The position numbers and the translations under genes are program-made. Below the pieces are notes generated by a model. That model worked only from the letters and a program-made list of their open reading frames with translations, ran no database searches and was not told the origin of the DNA. Of a DNA stretch of 39,298 nucleotides, positions 14,146-22,606 are shown one piece after another; position 1 is the first letter of the stretch; every line of letters begins with the position of its first letter. The stretch lies in the NCBI GenBank assembly GCA_020833415.1, contig JAJHQJ010000009.1, positions 1 to 39,298 on the forward strand, in the 5' to 3' direction. The stretch is from Desulfurococcaceae archaeon (lineage in GTDB: Archaea > Thermoproteota > Thermoprotei_A > Sulfolobales > NBVN01).

Positions 14146-15801
14146 CTACAGCTTAATAACCCTCCTTAGTACCGCCTCACCCCTGTAGTCGGGTAGTAGT
14201 ATAGGTGCTCTCCTGGACTCAGGTACTCCTAGAAGCTTCAGCTCCTCGGTAAAGCTCTCGAGGTGTTTAAGCGATACCCTGGGTTTAGGTAATCTCTTCA
14301 CCAGTCTAGATACTTCGATACCAGCCCTCCTACCGAATACGAAGATATCCGCAGTAGAATTTCCTACAAGTCTGTTCTTCCCGTGAATACCTCCGGTAAC
14401 CTCACCGGCTGCTAGGAGGCCGCCGAGGGGCTCGCCTGAGGGTCTTAGTACGTGGGTCCACTCATCGATTAGTACCCCACCGTTCTGGTAGTGTAGGGTT
14501 GGGTACGTAAGTATAGGCTCTACAGTTATGTCTATACCGTGCCTTAGGAACATCCTGTAGAGTGCTGGGAGTTCCCTCCTAATCGTACCAGAACCCTTCA
14601 ACATATCTATTACCGGGGTATCCAGCCACACACCACAGGTACCCGTTGGGGTTATAATGCCCCTACCCTCGGTACACTCCCTTATAATGGCCGAGGCCAC
14701 TACGTCTCTGGGTTCGAGCTCGTATACGAACCTCTGCCCCTTAGTGTTTACGAGCTGACCACCAATACTCCTAGTCTTCTCAGGTATGAGCTCGCCGAGT
14801 ATTGCCTCAGGCCAGGCAACTCCCGTTGGGTGGTACTGGAGCGTGTCTAGGTCTACTAAGCCTGCACCGACCCTGTAGGCTAGTACTAGGCCATCACCTG
14901 TAGCACCGTAGTGGTTAGTTGTGGGGAAGCCGGCTATGTGTAGCCTACCGATACCACCCGTAGCTAGTACGGTAACCTTACTACGTACAACTCTGTACTC
15001 CCCGGTATCGAGGTTTAGGAGTACTGCACCACTTACGGCACCGGTCTCGGGGTCGGTAAGTAGTTCTATAGCTGAGTGGAACTCCAGTACCGGGATCCCG
15101 AGGGCTCTTACCTCATCCTTCAGTACCCTCATAACCTCGAGACCTGTGTAGTCACCGCAGCAGTGTAGTCTAGGTCTCGACGCGCCACCACCTGAGAGTC
15201 TCTCCAGGTCTTCACCAACACGGCTCCACCTAACGCCGAGCCCCTCAAGCCACTTTATCACTAGGGGAGCCTCCTCGGCGAGGACCCTCACGAGCCTGGG
15301 GTTATTCGTGAAGTGAGCCCCTGCGAGGGTGTCTAGGTAGTGTATTACGGGGCTATCGTCAGGTCCTGTAGCTGCCTGGGTACCGCTCTGGTACTTTACG
15401 GTATTGCTATCCCCGAGTCTGAGCTTCGTTGCTATTAGAATACCTGTAGGGTCTACACCCTCCTCAACAGCCCACCAGGCAGCAGCTAGTCCAGCACCGC
15501 CCGAGCCCACGATCAGTACATCTACATCGTAGTCTACGTGGTCTAGGTCTACCTCACCGGGTCTAACAAGGGGCCAGGACTCCAGTAGGTCAGCTATCGT
15601 AGAGTACATCACCATTCCCTTACACGGCCCGACCCCGAGGGCCCTCTTTAGCTCAGGCTTGTAGTCCGGGTGCCAGGCCCTTACTATACTCTCCCTCTCG
15701 TCGAGGGTCAGGCGCCGAGGTGGGGGTGCTCTAAGCCTCTCCCTACGGGTCTCCTCAACTACCTCAATAGCCTTCCTAAGCTCCGGTGGGTACCCGCTCA
15801 C
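14146..15801 (-). CDS. Fumarate reductase/succinate dehydrogenase flavoprotein subunit, TfrA-like
   Basis: Catalyses fumarate to succinate (or the reverse) at FAD. About 90 residues precede the FAD-binding motif VLIVGSGGAGLAAAWWAVEEG. Conserved active-site segments are present: TGDGLVLAYRVGAGLVDLD with LQYHPTG, the substrate-region HYQNGGVLID, and NRLVGNSTADIFVFGRRAG near the C-terminus. The 551-residue length fits soluble archaeal and Aquificales fumarate reductases. It follows the iron-sulfur subunit directly (stop to start contact at 15801/15802). No cytochrome b or other membrane anchor gene is present, so electrons probably arrive from the soluble HdrB/iron-sulfur partners upstream. Direction of catalysis cannot be read from sequence, but coupling to hydrogenase favours fumarate reduction. 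Confidence 0.92.
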   Translation of the reverse strand: MSGYPPELRKAIEVVEETRRERLRAPPPRRLTLDERESIVRAWHPDYKPELKRALGVGPCKGMVMYSTIADLLESWPLVRPGEVDLDHVDYDVDVLIVGSGGAGLAAAWWAVEEGVDPTGILIATKLRLGDSNTVKYQSGTQAATGPDDSPVIHYLDTLAGAHFTNNPRLVRVLAEEAPLVIKWLEGLGVRWSRVGEDLERLSGGGASRPRLHCCGDYTGLEVMRVLKDEVRALGIPVLEFHSAIELLTDPETGAVSGAVLLNLDTGEYRVVRSKVTVLATGGIGRLHIAGFPTTNHYGATGDGLVLAYRVGAGLVDLDTLQYHPTGVAWPEAILGELIPEKTRSIGGQLVNTKGQRFVYELEPRDVVASAIIRECTEGRGIITPTGTCGVWLDTPVIDMLKGSGTIRRELPALYRMFLRHGIDITVEPILTYPTLHYQNGGVLIDEWTHVLRPSGEPLGGLLAAGEVTGGIHGKNRLVGNSTADIFVFGRRAGIEVSRLVKRLPKPRVSLKHLESFTEELKLLGVPESRRAPILLPDYRGEAVLRRVIKL

Positions 15802-16542
15802 CTACCCCACCTCTAGGGACTGAGGTAAACGACCTGTCTTCAGGAACTCCTCGTAGACTCTCCTAACCTCGCTAGTGGGCGTTGAGAGTAGCTTCTCAAA
15901 GACCTTGCCGTACTTACCACTCTCGATCTCCCTAACCCTCTCCTCCAAGGACTTCGACCTCGGTGTGTAGTAGAGACCTACGACCCTCCCTACAAGCCTG
16001 AACACCGGTGGGTGCCTTATCTCAGCTGGACACCTCAGACTACAGAGTCCGCAGGAGATGCAGTCGAAGGTTAGCTCCGCAGCCTTCTTAAGGTCCCCCC
16101 GTAGGATTGCCTGGATGGCGTCCATGGGGCTAAGCCCCTGTGGACAGGCCTTAGAGCACGCATTGCAGCTTACACACCTCGAGATCTCGGGGTACAGCTT
16201 GAGTACGTAACCTGGGTCTGGTCTAAGCTCACCCCTCTTAGGTACGTACTCCACGAGGGGGACGTAGGGTACTAAACTAATGTACATACCGTCCACTACG
16301 GCCGTCTGGCATGCTAGACCTACCCTAATCTTGTAGTCCCCGGGGAGTCTGTAGACTACCGGACACGCGCCGCAGAAGCCACCCCTACAGCCAGCACCAC
16401 GTGTAAACCTAAACCCAGCATACTCCAGGGCCTTCATTATCGTTAGGCCCTTGGGGACCCTGTAGGCCTCCCCGTTAAAGTATATGGTGAGGTATTCCCT
16501 TACTTGGTGAGCTCCCTCAATACCCGAGGTCAAGTCCCCCAC
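15802..16542 (-). CDS. Fumarate reductase iron-sulfur subunit, short TfrB-like form
   Basis: Carries electrons to the flavoprotein. An N-terminal plant-type ferredoxin domain has GCRGGFCGACPVVYR (2Fe-2S). A C-terminal alpha-helical domain has CVSCNACSKACP and CISCGLCSLRCP for two 4Fe-4S clusters. The 246-residue length equals an ordinary SdhB. Methanogen TfrB is longer because it carries HdrB-like CCG domains at its C-terminus; here that part is missing, and a separate HdrB lies immediately upstream. A good ribosome-binding site (AGGAGGT) precedes the GTG start, unlike most genes here, which fits an internal operon gene with a 24-base gap. Confidence 0.92.
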   Translation of the reverse strand: MGDLTSGIEGAHQVREYLTIYFNGEAYRVPKGLTIMKALEYAGFRFTRGAGCRGGFCGACPVVYRLPGDYKIRVGLACQTAVVDGMYISLVPYVPLVEYVPKRGELRPDPGYVLKLYPEISRCVSCNACSKACPQGLSPMDAIQAILRGDLKKAAELTFDCISCGLCSLRCPAEIRHPPVFRLVGRVVGLYYTPRSKSLEERVREIESGKYGKVFEKLLSTPTSEVRRVYEEFLKTGRLPQSLEVG

Positions 16543-16566
16543 CTAGAGTACCTCCTGGTAAACAAT

Positions 16567-17373
16567 TTAAGTCTCACCCCTCAGGGAGGCGACGACCTTC
16601 AGAGTTTCCGGACTTACCGCCTCACGTAGATTAGCTGCGTAGGCTACGAGCTCGGATAGGTGGACTACCTTTAGGTTTGTGTACCTTCTTAGGTTGTAGA
16701 GGCATAGTGGGCAAGGCGTTACAACTATGTCCGCACCGCTACTAGCAATACTCCGGGCTATCCTCTCAGTATTCCCTCTAACGATAGCGGGCTCTGCGAG
16801 TACGTGGAAGGAGCCGCAGCAGTACGTCCTATACGGGTACCTCACGGGTACCGCACCTAGGGCCTCCACAATTCTCTCGATTACCTGCGGATTGTCGGGG
16901 TTATCTACAGCTACGGCCCTCGGTCTTAGTAGCATACAGCCGTAGTAGGCCGCTACCCTAACCCCCCTCAACCTACCCTCCGCTAGCTTAGCTACATCGC
17001 TAAGCCTAGCTGAGATTACCTCGACTAGGTGAAGTACCCTAAGCCCCCCGCGGTACGGTTCGAGCTCGTCTCTCAGGTAGTCGGCTACCCTTACGTACTC
17101 ACCCGGTCTACTCACAGGTAGTTGCTCAGCCTGCCTCAGGGTATTGTAGCAGAAGGGGCAGGAGGTGACTACGGAGTCCGCTCCTAGTTCACGCGACTGT
17201 CTGTAGGCTACTGAAAGAGTTCTGAGGGAGGATACGTACTTTACGTGCTCCAGGGCTGTAGCACCGGGGAAGCCTCCGCAGCAGTACCAACTCGAGATCT
17301 CGACGACCCTATAGCCGAGAGCTGCGAGTAGTGCTAGGGAGGACCTCTCAACCTCGCTGAAGTCCCTCTTCAC
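16567..17373 (-). CDS. hdrB: Heterodisulfide reductase subunit B-like, CCG-domain protein
   Basis: HdrB binds two non-cubane iron-sulfur clusters through CCG domains. The first domain shows YCCGGFPG and SCPFCYNTL, the second YYGCMLLRP, TYCCGSFH and TPCPLCLYNL. The only in-frame start the ORF track finds (GTG, 17373) omits the family's N-terminal Y-Y-P-G-C, whose cysteine is a ligand of the first cluster. Those residues (LLYYPGCS) are encoded in the same frame just upstream, but no ATG/GTG/TTG precedes them before the hdrC stop. An ATG overlapping that stop lies one frame away. It follows hdrC as in hdrCB of methanogens, and next to the fumarate reductase it is the obvious electron exit of the Hdr complex. 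Confidence 0.88.
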   Translation of the reverse strand: MKRDFSEVERSSLALLAALGYRVVEISSWYCCGGFPGATALEHVKYVSSLRTLSVAYRQSRELGADSVVTSCPFCYNTLRQAEQLPVSRPGEYVRVADYLRDELEPYRGGLRVLHLVEVISARLSDVAKLAEGRLRGVRVAAYYGCMLLRPRAVAVDNPDNPQVIERIVEALGAVPVRYPYRTYCCGSFHVLAEPAIVRGNTERIARSIASSGADIVVTPCPLCLYNLRRYTNLKVVHLSELVAYAANLREAVSPETLKVVASLRGET

Positions 17374-17413
17374 GGAGCAGCCGGGGTAGTAGAGTAGGGT
17401 CTGCGTAGGCCAT
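17374..17413 (-). other. Out-of-frame or start-less 5' extension of hdrB
   Basis: Directly after the hdrC TGA the hdrB frame reads W-P-T-Q-T-L-L-Y-Y-P-G-C-S and then the GTG used by the ORF track. The ATG in the stop overlap (TGATG) reads MAYADPTLLP and needs a one-base skip, for example losing one C of a CCC, to give MAYADLLYYPGCS. Confidence 0.6.
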
Positions 17414-17802
17414 CACCCCGTCGACTTACGGGAGTAGGTAACGAGTAGTATTGAGGGGGTAGTCTCATCGATAGGTAGCTGACTATATGCCCTAGGCTCA
17501 ACACCGTTCTTAAGGGCTAACTGCCTTAGGGTCTCGACTACGAGGCCTGGAGCCACATCACGTGGACACTTATCTACACAGGTCATACAGGACACGCATA
17601 TCCATATGGACCTCAGCTTAGGTAGCTCAACACCACCTAGCTGTACGGCTCTAACTAGAGCTGCTGGGTGTAGGTCCATGAAGCTGGCAACAGGGCATAC
17701 AGCTGTACATAGACCGCACTGCATACAGGCGGTTACCTCCCTCCCGGTGTACTCCCTGATGAGTTCCCTAAGCTCTCTCGGGGTAAGCCTCAACCCTGCC
17801 AC
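17413..17802 (-). CDS. hdrC: Heterodisulfide reductase subunit C-like, two 4Fe-4S clusters
   Basis: A 129-residue ferredoxin-like protein with CMQCGLCTAVCP and CVSCMTCVDKCP, the two cubane motifs of HdrC, which relays electrons from HdrA to HdrB. Length and spacing are normal. Its start lies 13 bases inside the 3' end of the hydrogenase large subunit gene, so the two are translationally coupled. Its TGA lies in the same frame as hdrB, which leaves only a stop codon between the two; in methanogen HdrD the two proteins are one fused chain. Confidence 0.9.
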   Translation of the reverse strand: MAGLRLTPRELRELIREYTGREVTACMQCGLCTAVCPVASFMDLHPAALVRAVQLGGVELPKLRSIWICVSCMTCVDKCPRDVAPGLVVETLRQLALKNGVEPRAYSQLPIDETTPSILLVTYSRKSTG

Positions 17803-19253
17803 AGGACCTCACCCCTCTCATTGAGGACGACTATCCTAAACGAGACCGAGAGCTCCCTACTACCTACCCTTACGCAGTGCGTTGCACAACTGTTGCAGGG
17901 GTCGTAGGACCTGATTATACTCTCAAACGTAGCTACGGTCTCAGGACTCGGCCTACCCTCAGACCTCACCTCCTCCACTAGCCGTGCTGAAGCCTTACCT
18001 AGGCTAATGTTTATAGCTGTGTTATTTATCGTTGTCGGTGTGATTACCCTAGCTCTGGTAGCGACCATCCTATCGTCCATGCTGTAGTCGTGTATAAGGG
18101 TCCCCCTGGGGGCCTCGACGATACCTACACCCCTACTCCTAGGGCTACCCGCGAGGTCCACCAACTCCCCCTCGAGTAACTCCCTGGATTCGGTGAGTCT
18201 TTCGATCATCTCTAGGCAGTGCAGAACCTCAACCAGCCTAGCCCAGTGGTAGAGCACTACATTGGAGAGGGGCTTCCCCCCAGCTGCATCAATAAGCTTC
18301 CCGTACTCCTCGCTAGCCCTCTCACCGGGAACCTCCTTAGCTACGTTCAGCCTAGCGAGAGGACCTACCATCAGTGTCGACTCCTCACTAAAGAACTTCG
18401 GTCCGGCCGGCTTATAGTACGGGAGGGTCGCGTTATTCCAGCTAACTAGGGCCTCACCTACTACATTAGTGTACGCTGCCGGGTCCTCGACCTCCTCTAC
18501 GACCCTACCCTTCGAGTCTACCACCCGCAGGGTCCCGTCGTAGAGCTCTAGAGAGTCGCCTCTAACGAGCCCCATACTGTAGCACCTCATGCTGAAGTCC
18601 TCCCTCGCTAGGAGCCTCCTGAACTGCCCGCTCCTGGCAATCCTCTCCTCGAAGAACCTGCGGAGCTCCTCAACGGCCTTACCCACCTCCGCTAGAGTAC
18701 TCCTAAGCTCCGCTAGATCCTCCTCGGTAAGCCCCCTACATACACCACCCGGTAGGACTAGGGATCCGTGCTGGATCTTACCCACAAACCTCTTCTCCGC
18801 CTTCTTGAGTAGGCTACGTGTTCTTAGAGCTATTGATGCGACCCCGGGGTTCTTAGACATTAGCTTAACTATGTCCCTACGGTCCTCACCCCAGAGGACC
18901 AGGTCGGGGAGCCCTATGAAGGTGAGGTGCAGTAGGTGGCTATCTAGGACCTGGATGTAGTTTAGCAGGGTTCTAGTAAGCCTAGCCCTTACAGGTGGTC
19001 TACGCCCTAAGAGGGAGTCGACAGCCTTACCTGAGACTAGGTGGTGGGACCAGCTACAGAATCCGCATATAGCAGACATCACCTTCGGAAGATCCTCCAC
19101 GTGACGGCCTACAGCTAACTTCTCGAACCCTCTGAACTCCATTATCTGGTAGAGTGCTCTAACGTCCCTACCGTCGGTGACTACCACTACCCTAGCTACA
19201 CCCTCAACTAGGGTGACCGGGTCTAGGGCTATTATGGGTCTGTACCCAGCCAT
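17790..19253 (-). CDS. mvhA: NiFe hydrogenase large subunit, MvhA-like (group 3)
   Basis: Bears the NiFe site that oxidises H2. Both cysteine pairs are intact: ICGFCSWSHH at residues 62-70 and DPCNSCATH near the C-terminus. After the terminal His there are about 28 more residues (CVRVGSRELSV...), which fits a C-terminal peptide removed by a maturation protease during nickel insertion. At 487 residues the length is normal for Mvh-type enzymes. It lies between the small subunit and hdrC, a methanogen-like arrangement. No hyp maturation genes occur in the window. Confidence 0.93.
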   Translation of the reverse strand: MAGYRPIIALDPVTLVEGVARVVVVTDGRDVRALYQIMEFRGFEKLAVGRHVEDLPKVMSAICGFCSWSHHLVSGKAVDSLLGRRPPVRARLTRTLLNYIQVLDSHLLHLTFIGLPDLVLWGEDRRDIVKLMSKNPGVASIALRTRSLLKKAEKRFVGKIQHGSLVLPGGVCRGLTEEDLAELRSTLAEVGKAVEELRRFFEERIARSGQFRRLLAREDFSMRCYSMGLVRGDSLELYDGTLRVVDSKGRVVEEVEDPAAYTNVVGEALVSWNNATLPYYKPAGPKFFSEESTLMVGPLARLNVAKEVPGERASEEYGKLIDAAGGKPLSNVVLYHWARLVEVLHCLEMIERLTESRELLEGELVDLAGSPRSRGVGIVEAPRGTLIHDYSMDDRMVATRARVITPTTINNTAINISLGKASARLVEEVRSEGRPSPETVATFESIIRSYDPCNSCATHCVRVGSRELSVSFRIVVLNERGEVLWQG

Positions 19254-19256
19254 ACC

Positions 19257-20213
19257 CTACCCCCCTCTACGTAGTACCCTCAACCTGTAGGCCGACGACT
19301 TCCTCAAAGTGTACCTGTAGAACGACCCCACTACATCCCTAATCTTATCCAGCTCCCTAGCTAGACCCCTCTCCAGGGCCACCTTCTCGGAGTCGACCAA
19401 GAGTACCGAGGCTAGGGTGGAGATCATCGAGAGACCGCTATCGGAGCCGTACTCTACAGGACCCCCGCACCCTGTACAGGGGTAGTTCACCTTAATACAG
19501 CTGTGGTCGCAGATAGCCCTCGTAGCTGGCCCCATGCAGAGGATCCCCTGCTCTAGGAAGCACCTACCCTCCTCAGGTCTGACCTCGTAGAGCCTCCTAA
19601 TACCTGGCATCACTATCTTAGTCGTCTTAGGGTTCCTAGGGCACCTACTGCACAGAGACTCGGGGTCCCCTAGCAGGACGGGTCTAGCCTCGAGCTTCCC
19701 GGTTTCCGCATAGCGTATCAGTAGTTCGAGGAGCTGGTCTAGTACCTTATCGTCCGGGGGGCAACCGGGGGCTAGTATGTCAGGTTCGACCAGGTCTGTG
19801 TATGCTGCGTAGTTCACGGGCTGTGGGAGGCTTAAGGCGTCCCCCTCAACCCTTACATCCACCTGCGAGGCTATAGACTCACGGATCTCTGCGGGGCTGT
19901 AGATAGAGTTTAGACCGGGTATATCACCGTAGACGCTGCAGGTCCCGAAGGACACCTTAACGCGAGCCTTAGCAGAGACCTCCCTCGCTAGCCTAGCGTC
20001 CTCCTCTGTGGATATACCACCCATGTGTATCAGTACGTCGACGCTATCGAGCTTCAGGAACTCGGAGAGCTTCCTATCTACAGCTGTAGGCCAGTAGACC
20101 ACCTCGTAGTACTCTAGAAGCTTAGCGAGCTTCTCACCTAGACTCGCTAGAGCTACGTCGCAACCCCCGCAGACAGCCCCGGGAACTACGGCCAGTCTAA
20201 GCACGTCTACCAC
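19257..20213 (-). CDS. mvhG: NiFe hydrogenase small subunit, MvhG-like
   Basis: Relays electrons from the NiFe site through iron-sulfur clusters. The proximal cluster motif is CGGCDVALASLGEK at the N-terminus, with FGTCSVYGD and LAPGCPPDDKVLDQL following, and a cysteine-rich C-terminal half (LCSRCPRNPKTT, YPCTGCGGPVEYG) for further clusters. The start lies 17 bases inside the mvhD gene. The three-base gap to mvhA makes this a tightly coupled trio. Confidence 0.92.
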   Translation of the reverse strand: MVDVLRLAVVPGAVCGGCDVALASLGEKLAKLLEYYEVVYWPTAVDRKLSEFLKLDSVDVLIHMGGISTEEDARLAREVSAKARVKVSFGTCSVYGDIPGLNSIYSPAEIRESIASQVDVRVEGDALSLPQPVNYAAYTDLVEPDILAPGCPPDDKVLDQLLELLIRYAETGKLEARPVLLGDPESLCSRCPRNPKTTKIVMPGIRRLYEVRPEEGRCFLEQGILCMGPATRAICDHSCIKVNYPCTGCGGPVEYGSDSGLSMISTLASVLLVDSEKVALERGLARELDKIRDVVGSFYRYTLRKSSAYRLRVLRRGG

Positions 20214-20610
20214 CTAGAGGACCGAGCTTCCTAACCTCCTCAACAAAATCGTTAACTACCCTAGCCAGCTTAGGAGCCTCAGTAGCACTAATCCACTCCA
20301 ACCTAAGTCTCTCAGGTTCTATACCGACCTGCTCCAGCAGTTTCCTAACGAGGTGCACCCTCTTAAACGCCTTAAAGTTCCCGGATACGTAGTGACAGTC
20401 ATTGGGTGTGTGACAACCGCCTACGAGAACGCCGTCAGCACCGTTTAGGAAGGCGTCGACTATCATCGCGGGGGAGATCCTGCCGGTACACGGAACTATC
20501 ACCGGGATAACGCCCGGATCGTAGCGTAACCTCATAACACCCGCGGTTTCAGCTGCTGCACCAGCACACCACCTACAGAAGAACGCGACCACCCTAGGTC
20601 TCCAGGACAC
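20197..20610 (-). CDS. mvhD: Methyl-viologen-reducing hydrogenase delta subunit, MvhD-like
   Basis: The 2Fe-2S adaptor between the Mvh hydrogenase and HdrA. The 137-residue protein shows the family pattern VVAFFCRWCAGAAAE, VPCTGRISPAMIVDAFLNGADGVLVGGCHTPNDCHY and GNFKAFKRVHLVRKLL. It follows hdrA with a one-base gap. Its presence argues that the hydrogenase docks on HdrA rather than acting alone. Confidence 0.93.
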   Translation of the reverse strand: MSWRPRVVAFFCRWCAGAAAETAGVMRLRYDPGVIPVIVPCTGRISPAMIVDAFLNGADGVLVGGCHTPNDCHYVSGNFKAFKRVHLVRKLLEQVGIEPERLRLEWISATEAPKLARVVNDFVEEVRKLGPLGGRRA

Positions 20611-20611
20611 C

Positions 20612-22540
20612 CTACACCACCCCCAGTACAGCTCTAACTACTGCTAGGGCCTGCTCATCGCGGTAGTTCCTTAGCTGTATAGCTCCAACAGGACACGAAG
20701 CCGTGCACGCACCACAGCCCTCGCAGAGTACCTCGTTAACGCGGGCCCTACCCTCGACGATCTCGACAGCACCGTACGGGCATACGGTTACGCAGACTCT
20801 ACACCCATTACACTTATCCCTATCTACCTCAGCAACGATAGGCTCCTTCTCGATGTAGCCCTTCAGGAGTAGCTCGGCAGCCTTAGCAGCGGCACTCGCA
20901 GCCTGAGCTATGGACTCGGGTATGTCCTTAGGTCCCTGCGCGGTACCGGCTACCAGCACACCCGCAGTAGGGGTCTCAACAGGTCTTAACTTAGGGTGTA
21001 CCTCGCTAACGAACATGAACTGGTCTACGGGTATCTTCAGCATCTCAGCGAGTCTCCTATCGAGAGCTGATACCATACCTGGTGCTAGGACGACTAGGTC
21101 GGCCCTAACAGTGAACTCGCGGTTGTCTAGGAGGTCGAACCCCTCAACTACTACGTCACCCGTCGCTGCATCTCTATACACTCTCGATACCCTACCCTTA
21201 ATGTACACAGCCCCATGTTCCTGGGCTCTCTTGACGAACTCCTCAAAGCCCTTACCACCGGCTCTCACATCGATGTAGATTACGTAGGCCTCACCCTCAG
21301 GTACCCTCTCGAGGAATAGTAGGGCGTGCTTAGCCGTGTACATACAGCATATCTTTGAGCAGTACGGTAGGTGGTTAACATCGCGTGAGCCAACGCACTG
21401 TACGAAGACAACCCTCCTCACGGGTCTACCGTCGCTCGGTCTTCTAATCTCCCCACGTGTAGGTCCCTGGACGTCCAGTATCCTCTCGAACTGTAGGGAG
21501 TCTATAACGTCATTCGCAGCTCCGTAGCTGTACTCGGGTATCTTCTCAGCTGGGTAGAGCTCGTACCCTGTAGCTACTACTATAGCCCCTACAACCTCCT
21601 CTACAACCTCACTCCGCTGCTCTAGGTCTACAGCCTTAGCCGGACATACCTTAACGCAGCGACCGCACTTAGTGCAGTGCTCGAAGTCTACTACGTAGGC
21701 TGAGGGTACTGCCTGGGCGAAGGGTATGTAGATAGCCTTCCTCCTGCTGAGTCCCCTGTTAAACTCGCTGGGGACCTCAACCGGGCATACCCTCTCACAG
21801 AAACCGCAGAGAGTGCACGTACCCACCTTAACACCCCTAGGTCCAACCCTTATCCTCACCTTGAAGTTTCCTACGTAGCCCTCAACGCTCTCAACCTCAG
21901 CTAGGGTGTATATCCTAACTAGTGGATGTCTCGCTACCTCAGCCATAAGCGGGGTTAGTATACACTGCGCACAATCCAGTGTAGGGAAGGTCTCGTGTAG
22001 CATCGCCATCTTACCCCCTATAGTTGGTGACTTCTCGACCAGTACTACCGGTATACCCATCTTAGCTAACGTGAGGGCTGCCGTTATCCCAGCTATACCC
22101 CCACCTACAACAAGAGCCTTCTTCACTGCACTAACCTTAACCGGCTCGTAGGGCTTGTTACCGAGTAGCTTAGCAACAGCTCCCGCAATAATCCTCACAG
22201 CCTTCTCCGTAGCTATGTCCTTGTCTAGGTGGACCCAGCTATCGAGTTCCCTGATGGAGGCCATCTCAAGCCTATACCTGTTCAGACCCGCCCTCTCAAC
22301 TACCCTCGCGAAGGTCTCGAGGTGTAGCGATGGTGTGCAGGCGGCTACGACTACACCGTCTAACCCGTACTCCCTAATAGCCCTAGCTATGAGCTCCTGC
22401 CCAGGCTCGGAGCACATGAAGACGTAGTCCTCCGCGTAGACTACCCCGGGGAGCTTTCTAACCGCCTCAACAACCTTCTTAACATTGACTACTCCGGCTA
22501 TGTTAACACCGCAGTGGCATATGAAAACCCCTATACGCAT
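20612..22540 (-). CDS. hdrA: Heterodisulfide reductase subunit A-like, bifurcating FAD iron-sulfur protein
   Basis: A 642-residue HdrA of full length. The N-terminal region carries MRIGVFICHCGVNIAGVV; FAD binds at VVGGGIAGITAAL (residues 145-157). Internal ferredoxin motifs are CTLCGFCERVCP and CTKCGRCVKVCP, and the C-terminal pair is CNGCRVCVTVCP and CEGCGACTASCP. DCAQCILTPLM contributes further cluster ligands. In methanogens HdrA splits electron pairs from H2 between ferredoxin and the HdrBC branch. Here a TATA box lies about 39 bases upstream within the 66-base gap after fumarase beta, so the Hdr-Mvh-fumarate reductase genes can be transcribed independently of malic enzyme and fumarase. 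Confidence 0.95.
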   Translation of the reverse strand: MRIGVFICHCGVNIAGVVNVKKVVEAVRKLPGVVYAEDYVFMCSEPGQELIARAIREYGLDGVVVAACTPSLHLETFARVVERAGLNRYRLEMASIRELDSWVHLDKDIATEKAVRIIAGAVAKLLGNKPYEPVKVSAVKKALVVGGGIAGITAALTLAKMGIPVVLVEKSPTIGGKMAMLHETFPTLDCAQCILTPLMAEVARHPLVRIYTLAEVESVEGYVGNFKVRIRVGPRGVKVGTCTLCGFCERVCPVEVPSEFNRGLSRRKAIYIPFAQAVPSAYVVDFEHCTKCGRCVKVCPAKAVDLEQRSEVVEEVVGAIVVATGYELYPAEKIPEYSYGAANDVIDSLQFERILDVQGPTRGEIRRPSDGRPVRRVVFVQCVGSRDVNHLPYCSKICCMYTAKHALLFLERVPEGEAYVIYIDVRAGGKGFEEFVKRAQEHGAVYIKGRVSRVYRDAATGDVVVEGFDLLDNREFTVRADLVVLAPGMVSALDRRLAEMLKIPVDQFMFVSEVHPKLRPVETPTAGVLVAGTAQGPKDIPESIAQAASAAAKAAELLLKGYIEKEPIVAEVDRDKCNGCRVCVTVCPYGAVEIVEGRARVNEVLCEGCGACTASCPVGAIQLRNYRDEQALAVVRAVLGVV

Positions 22541-22573
22541 CTTAGCCGACCCACAGGTGTTGTACGAGGATAG

Positions 22574-22583
22574 AGTTAAAAAG
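22574..22583 (-). promoter_or_regulatory. Internal TATA box in front of hdrA
   Basis: CTTTTTAACT on the minus strand is centred about 39 bases upstream of the hdrA ATG, in the only sizeable gap (66 bases) of the 11-gene block. It allows separate transcription of the electron-transfer module. Confidence 0.55.
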
Positions 22584-22606
22584 ACATAGGGTTTGACCTC
22601 GGGTAG

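Noticed and set aside
17413-17415. TGA between hdrC and hdrB as a selenocysteine codon
   Set aside because: The codon follows a normal HdrC C-terminus and is not at a known cysteine-ligand position; no SECIS-like element was seen. Start or frame problems explain it better.
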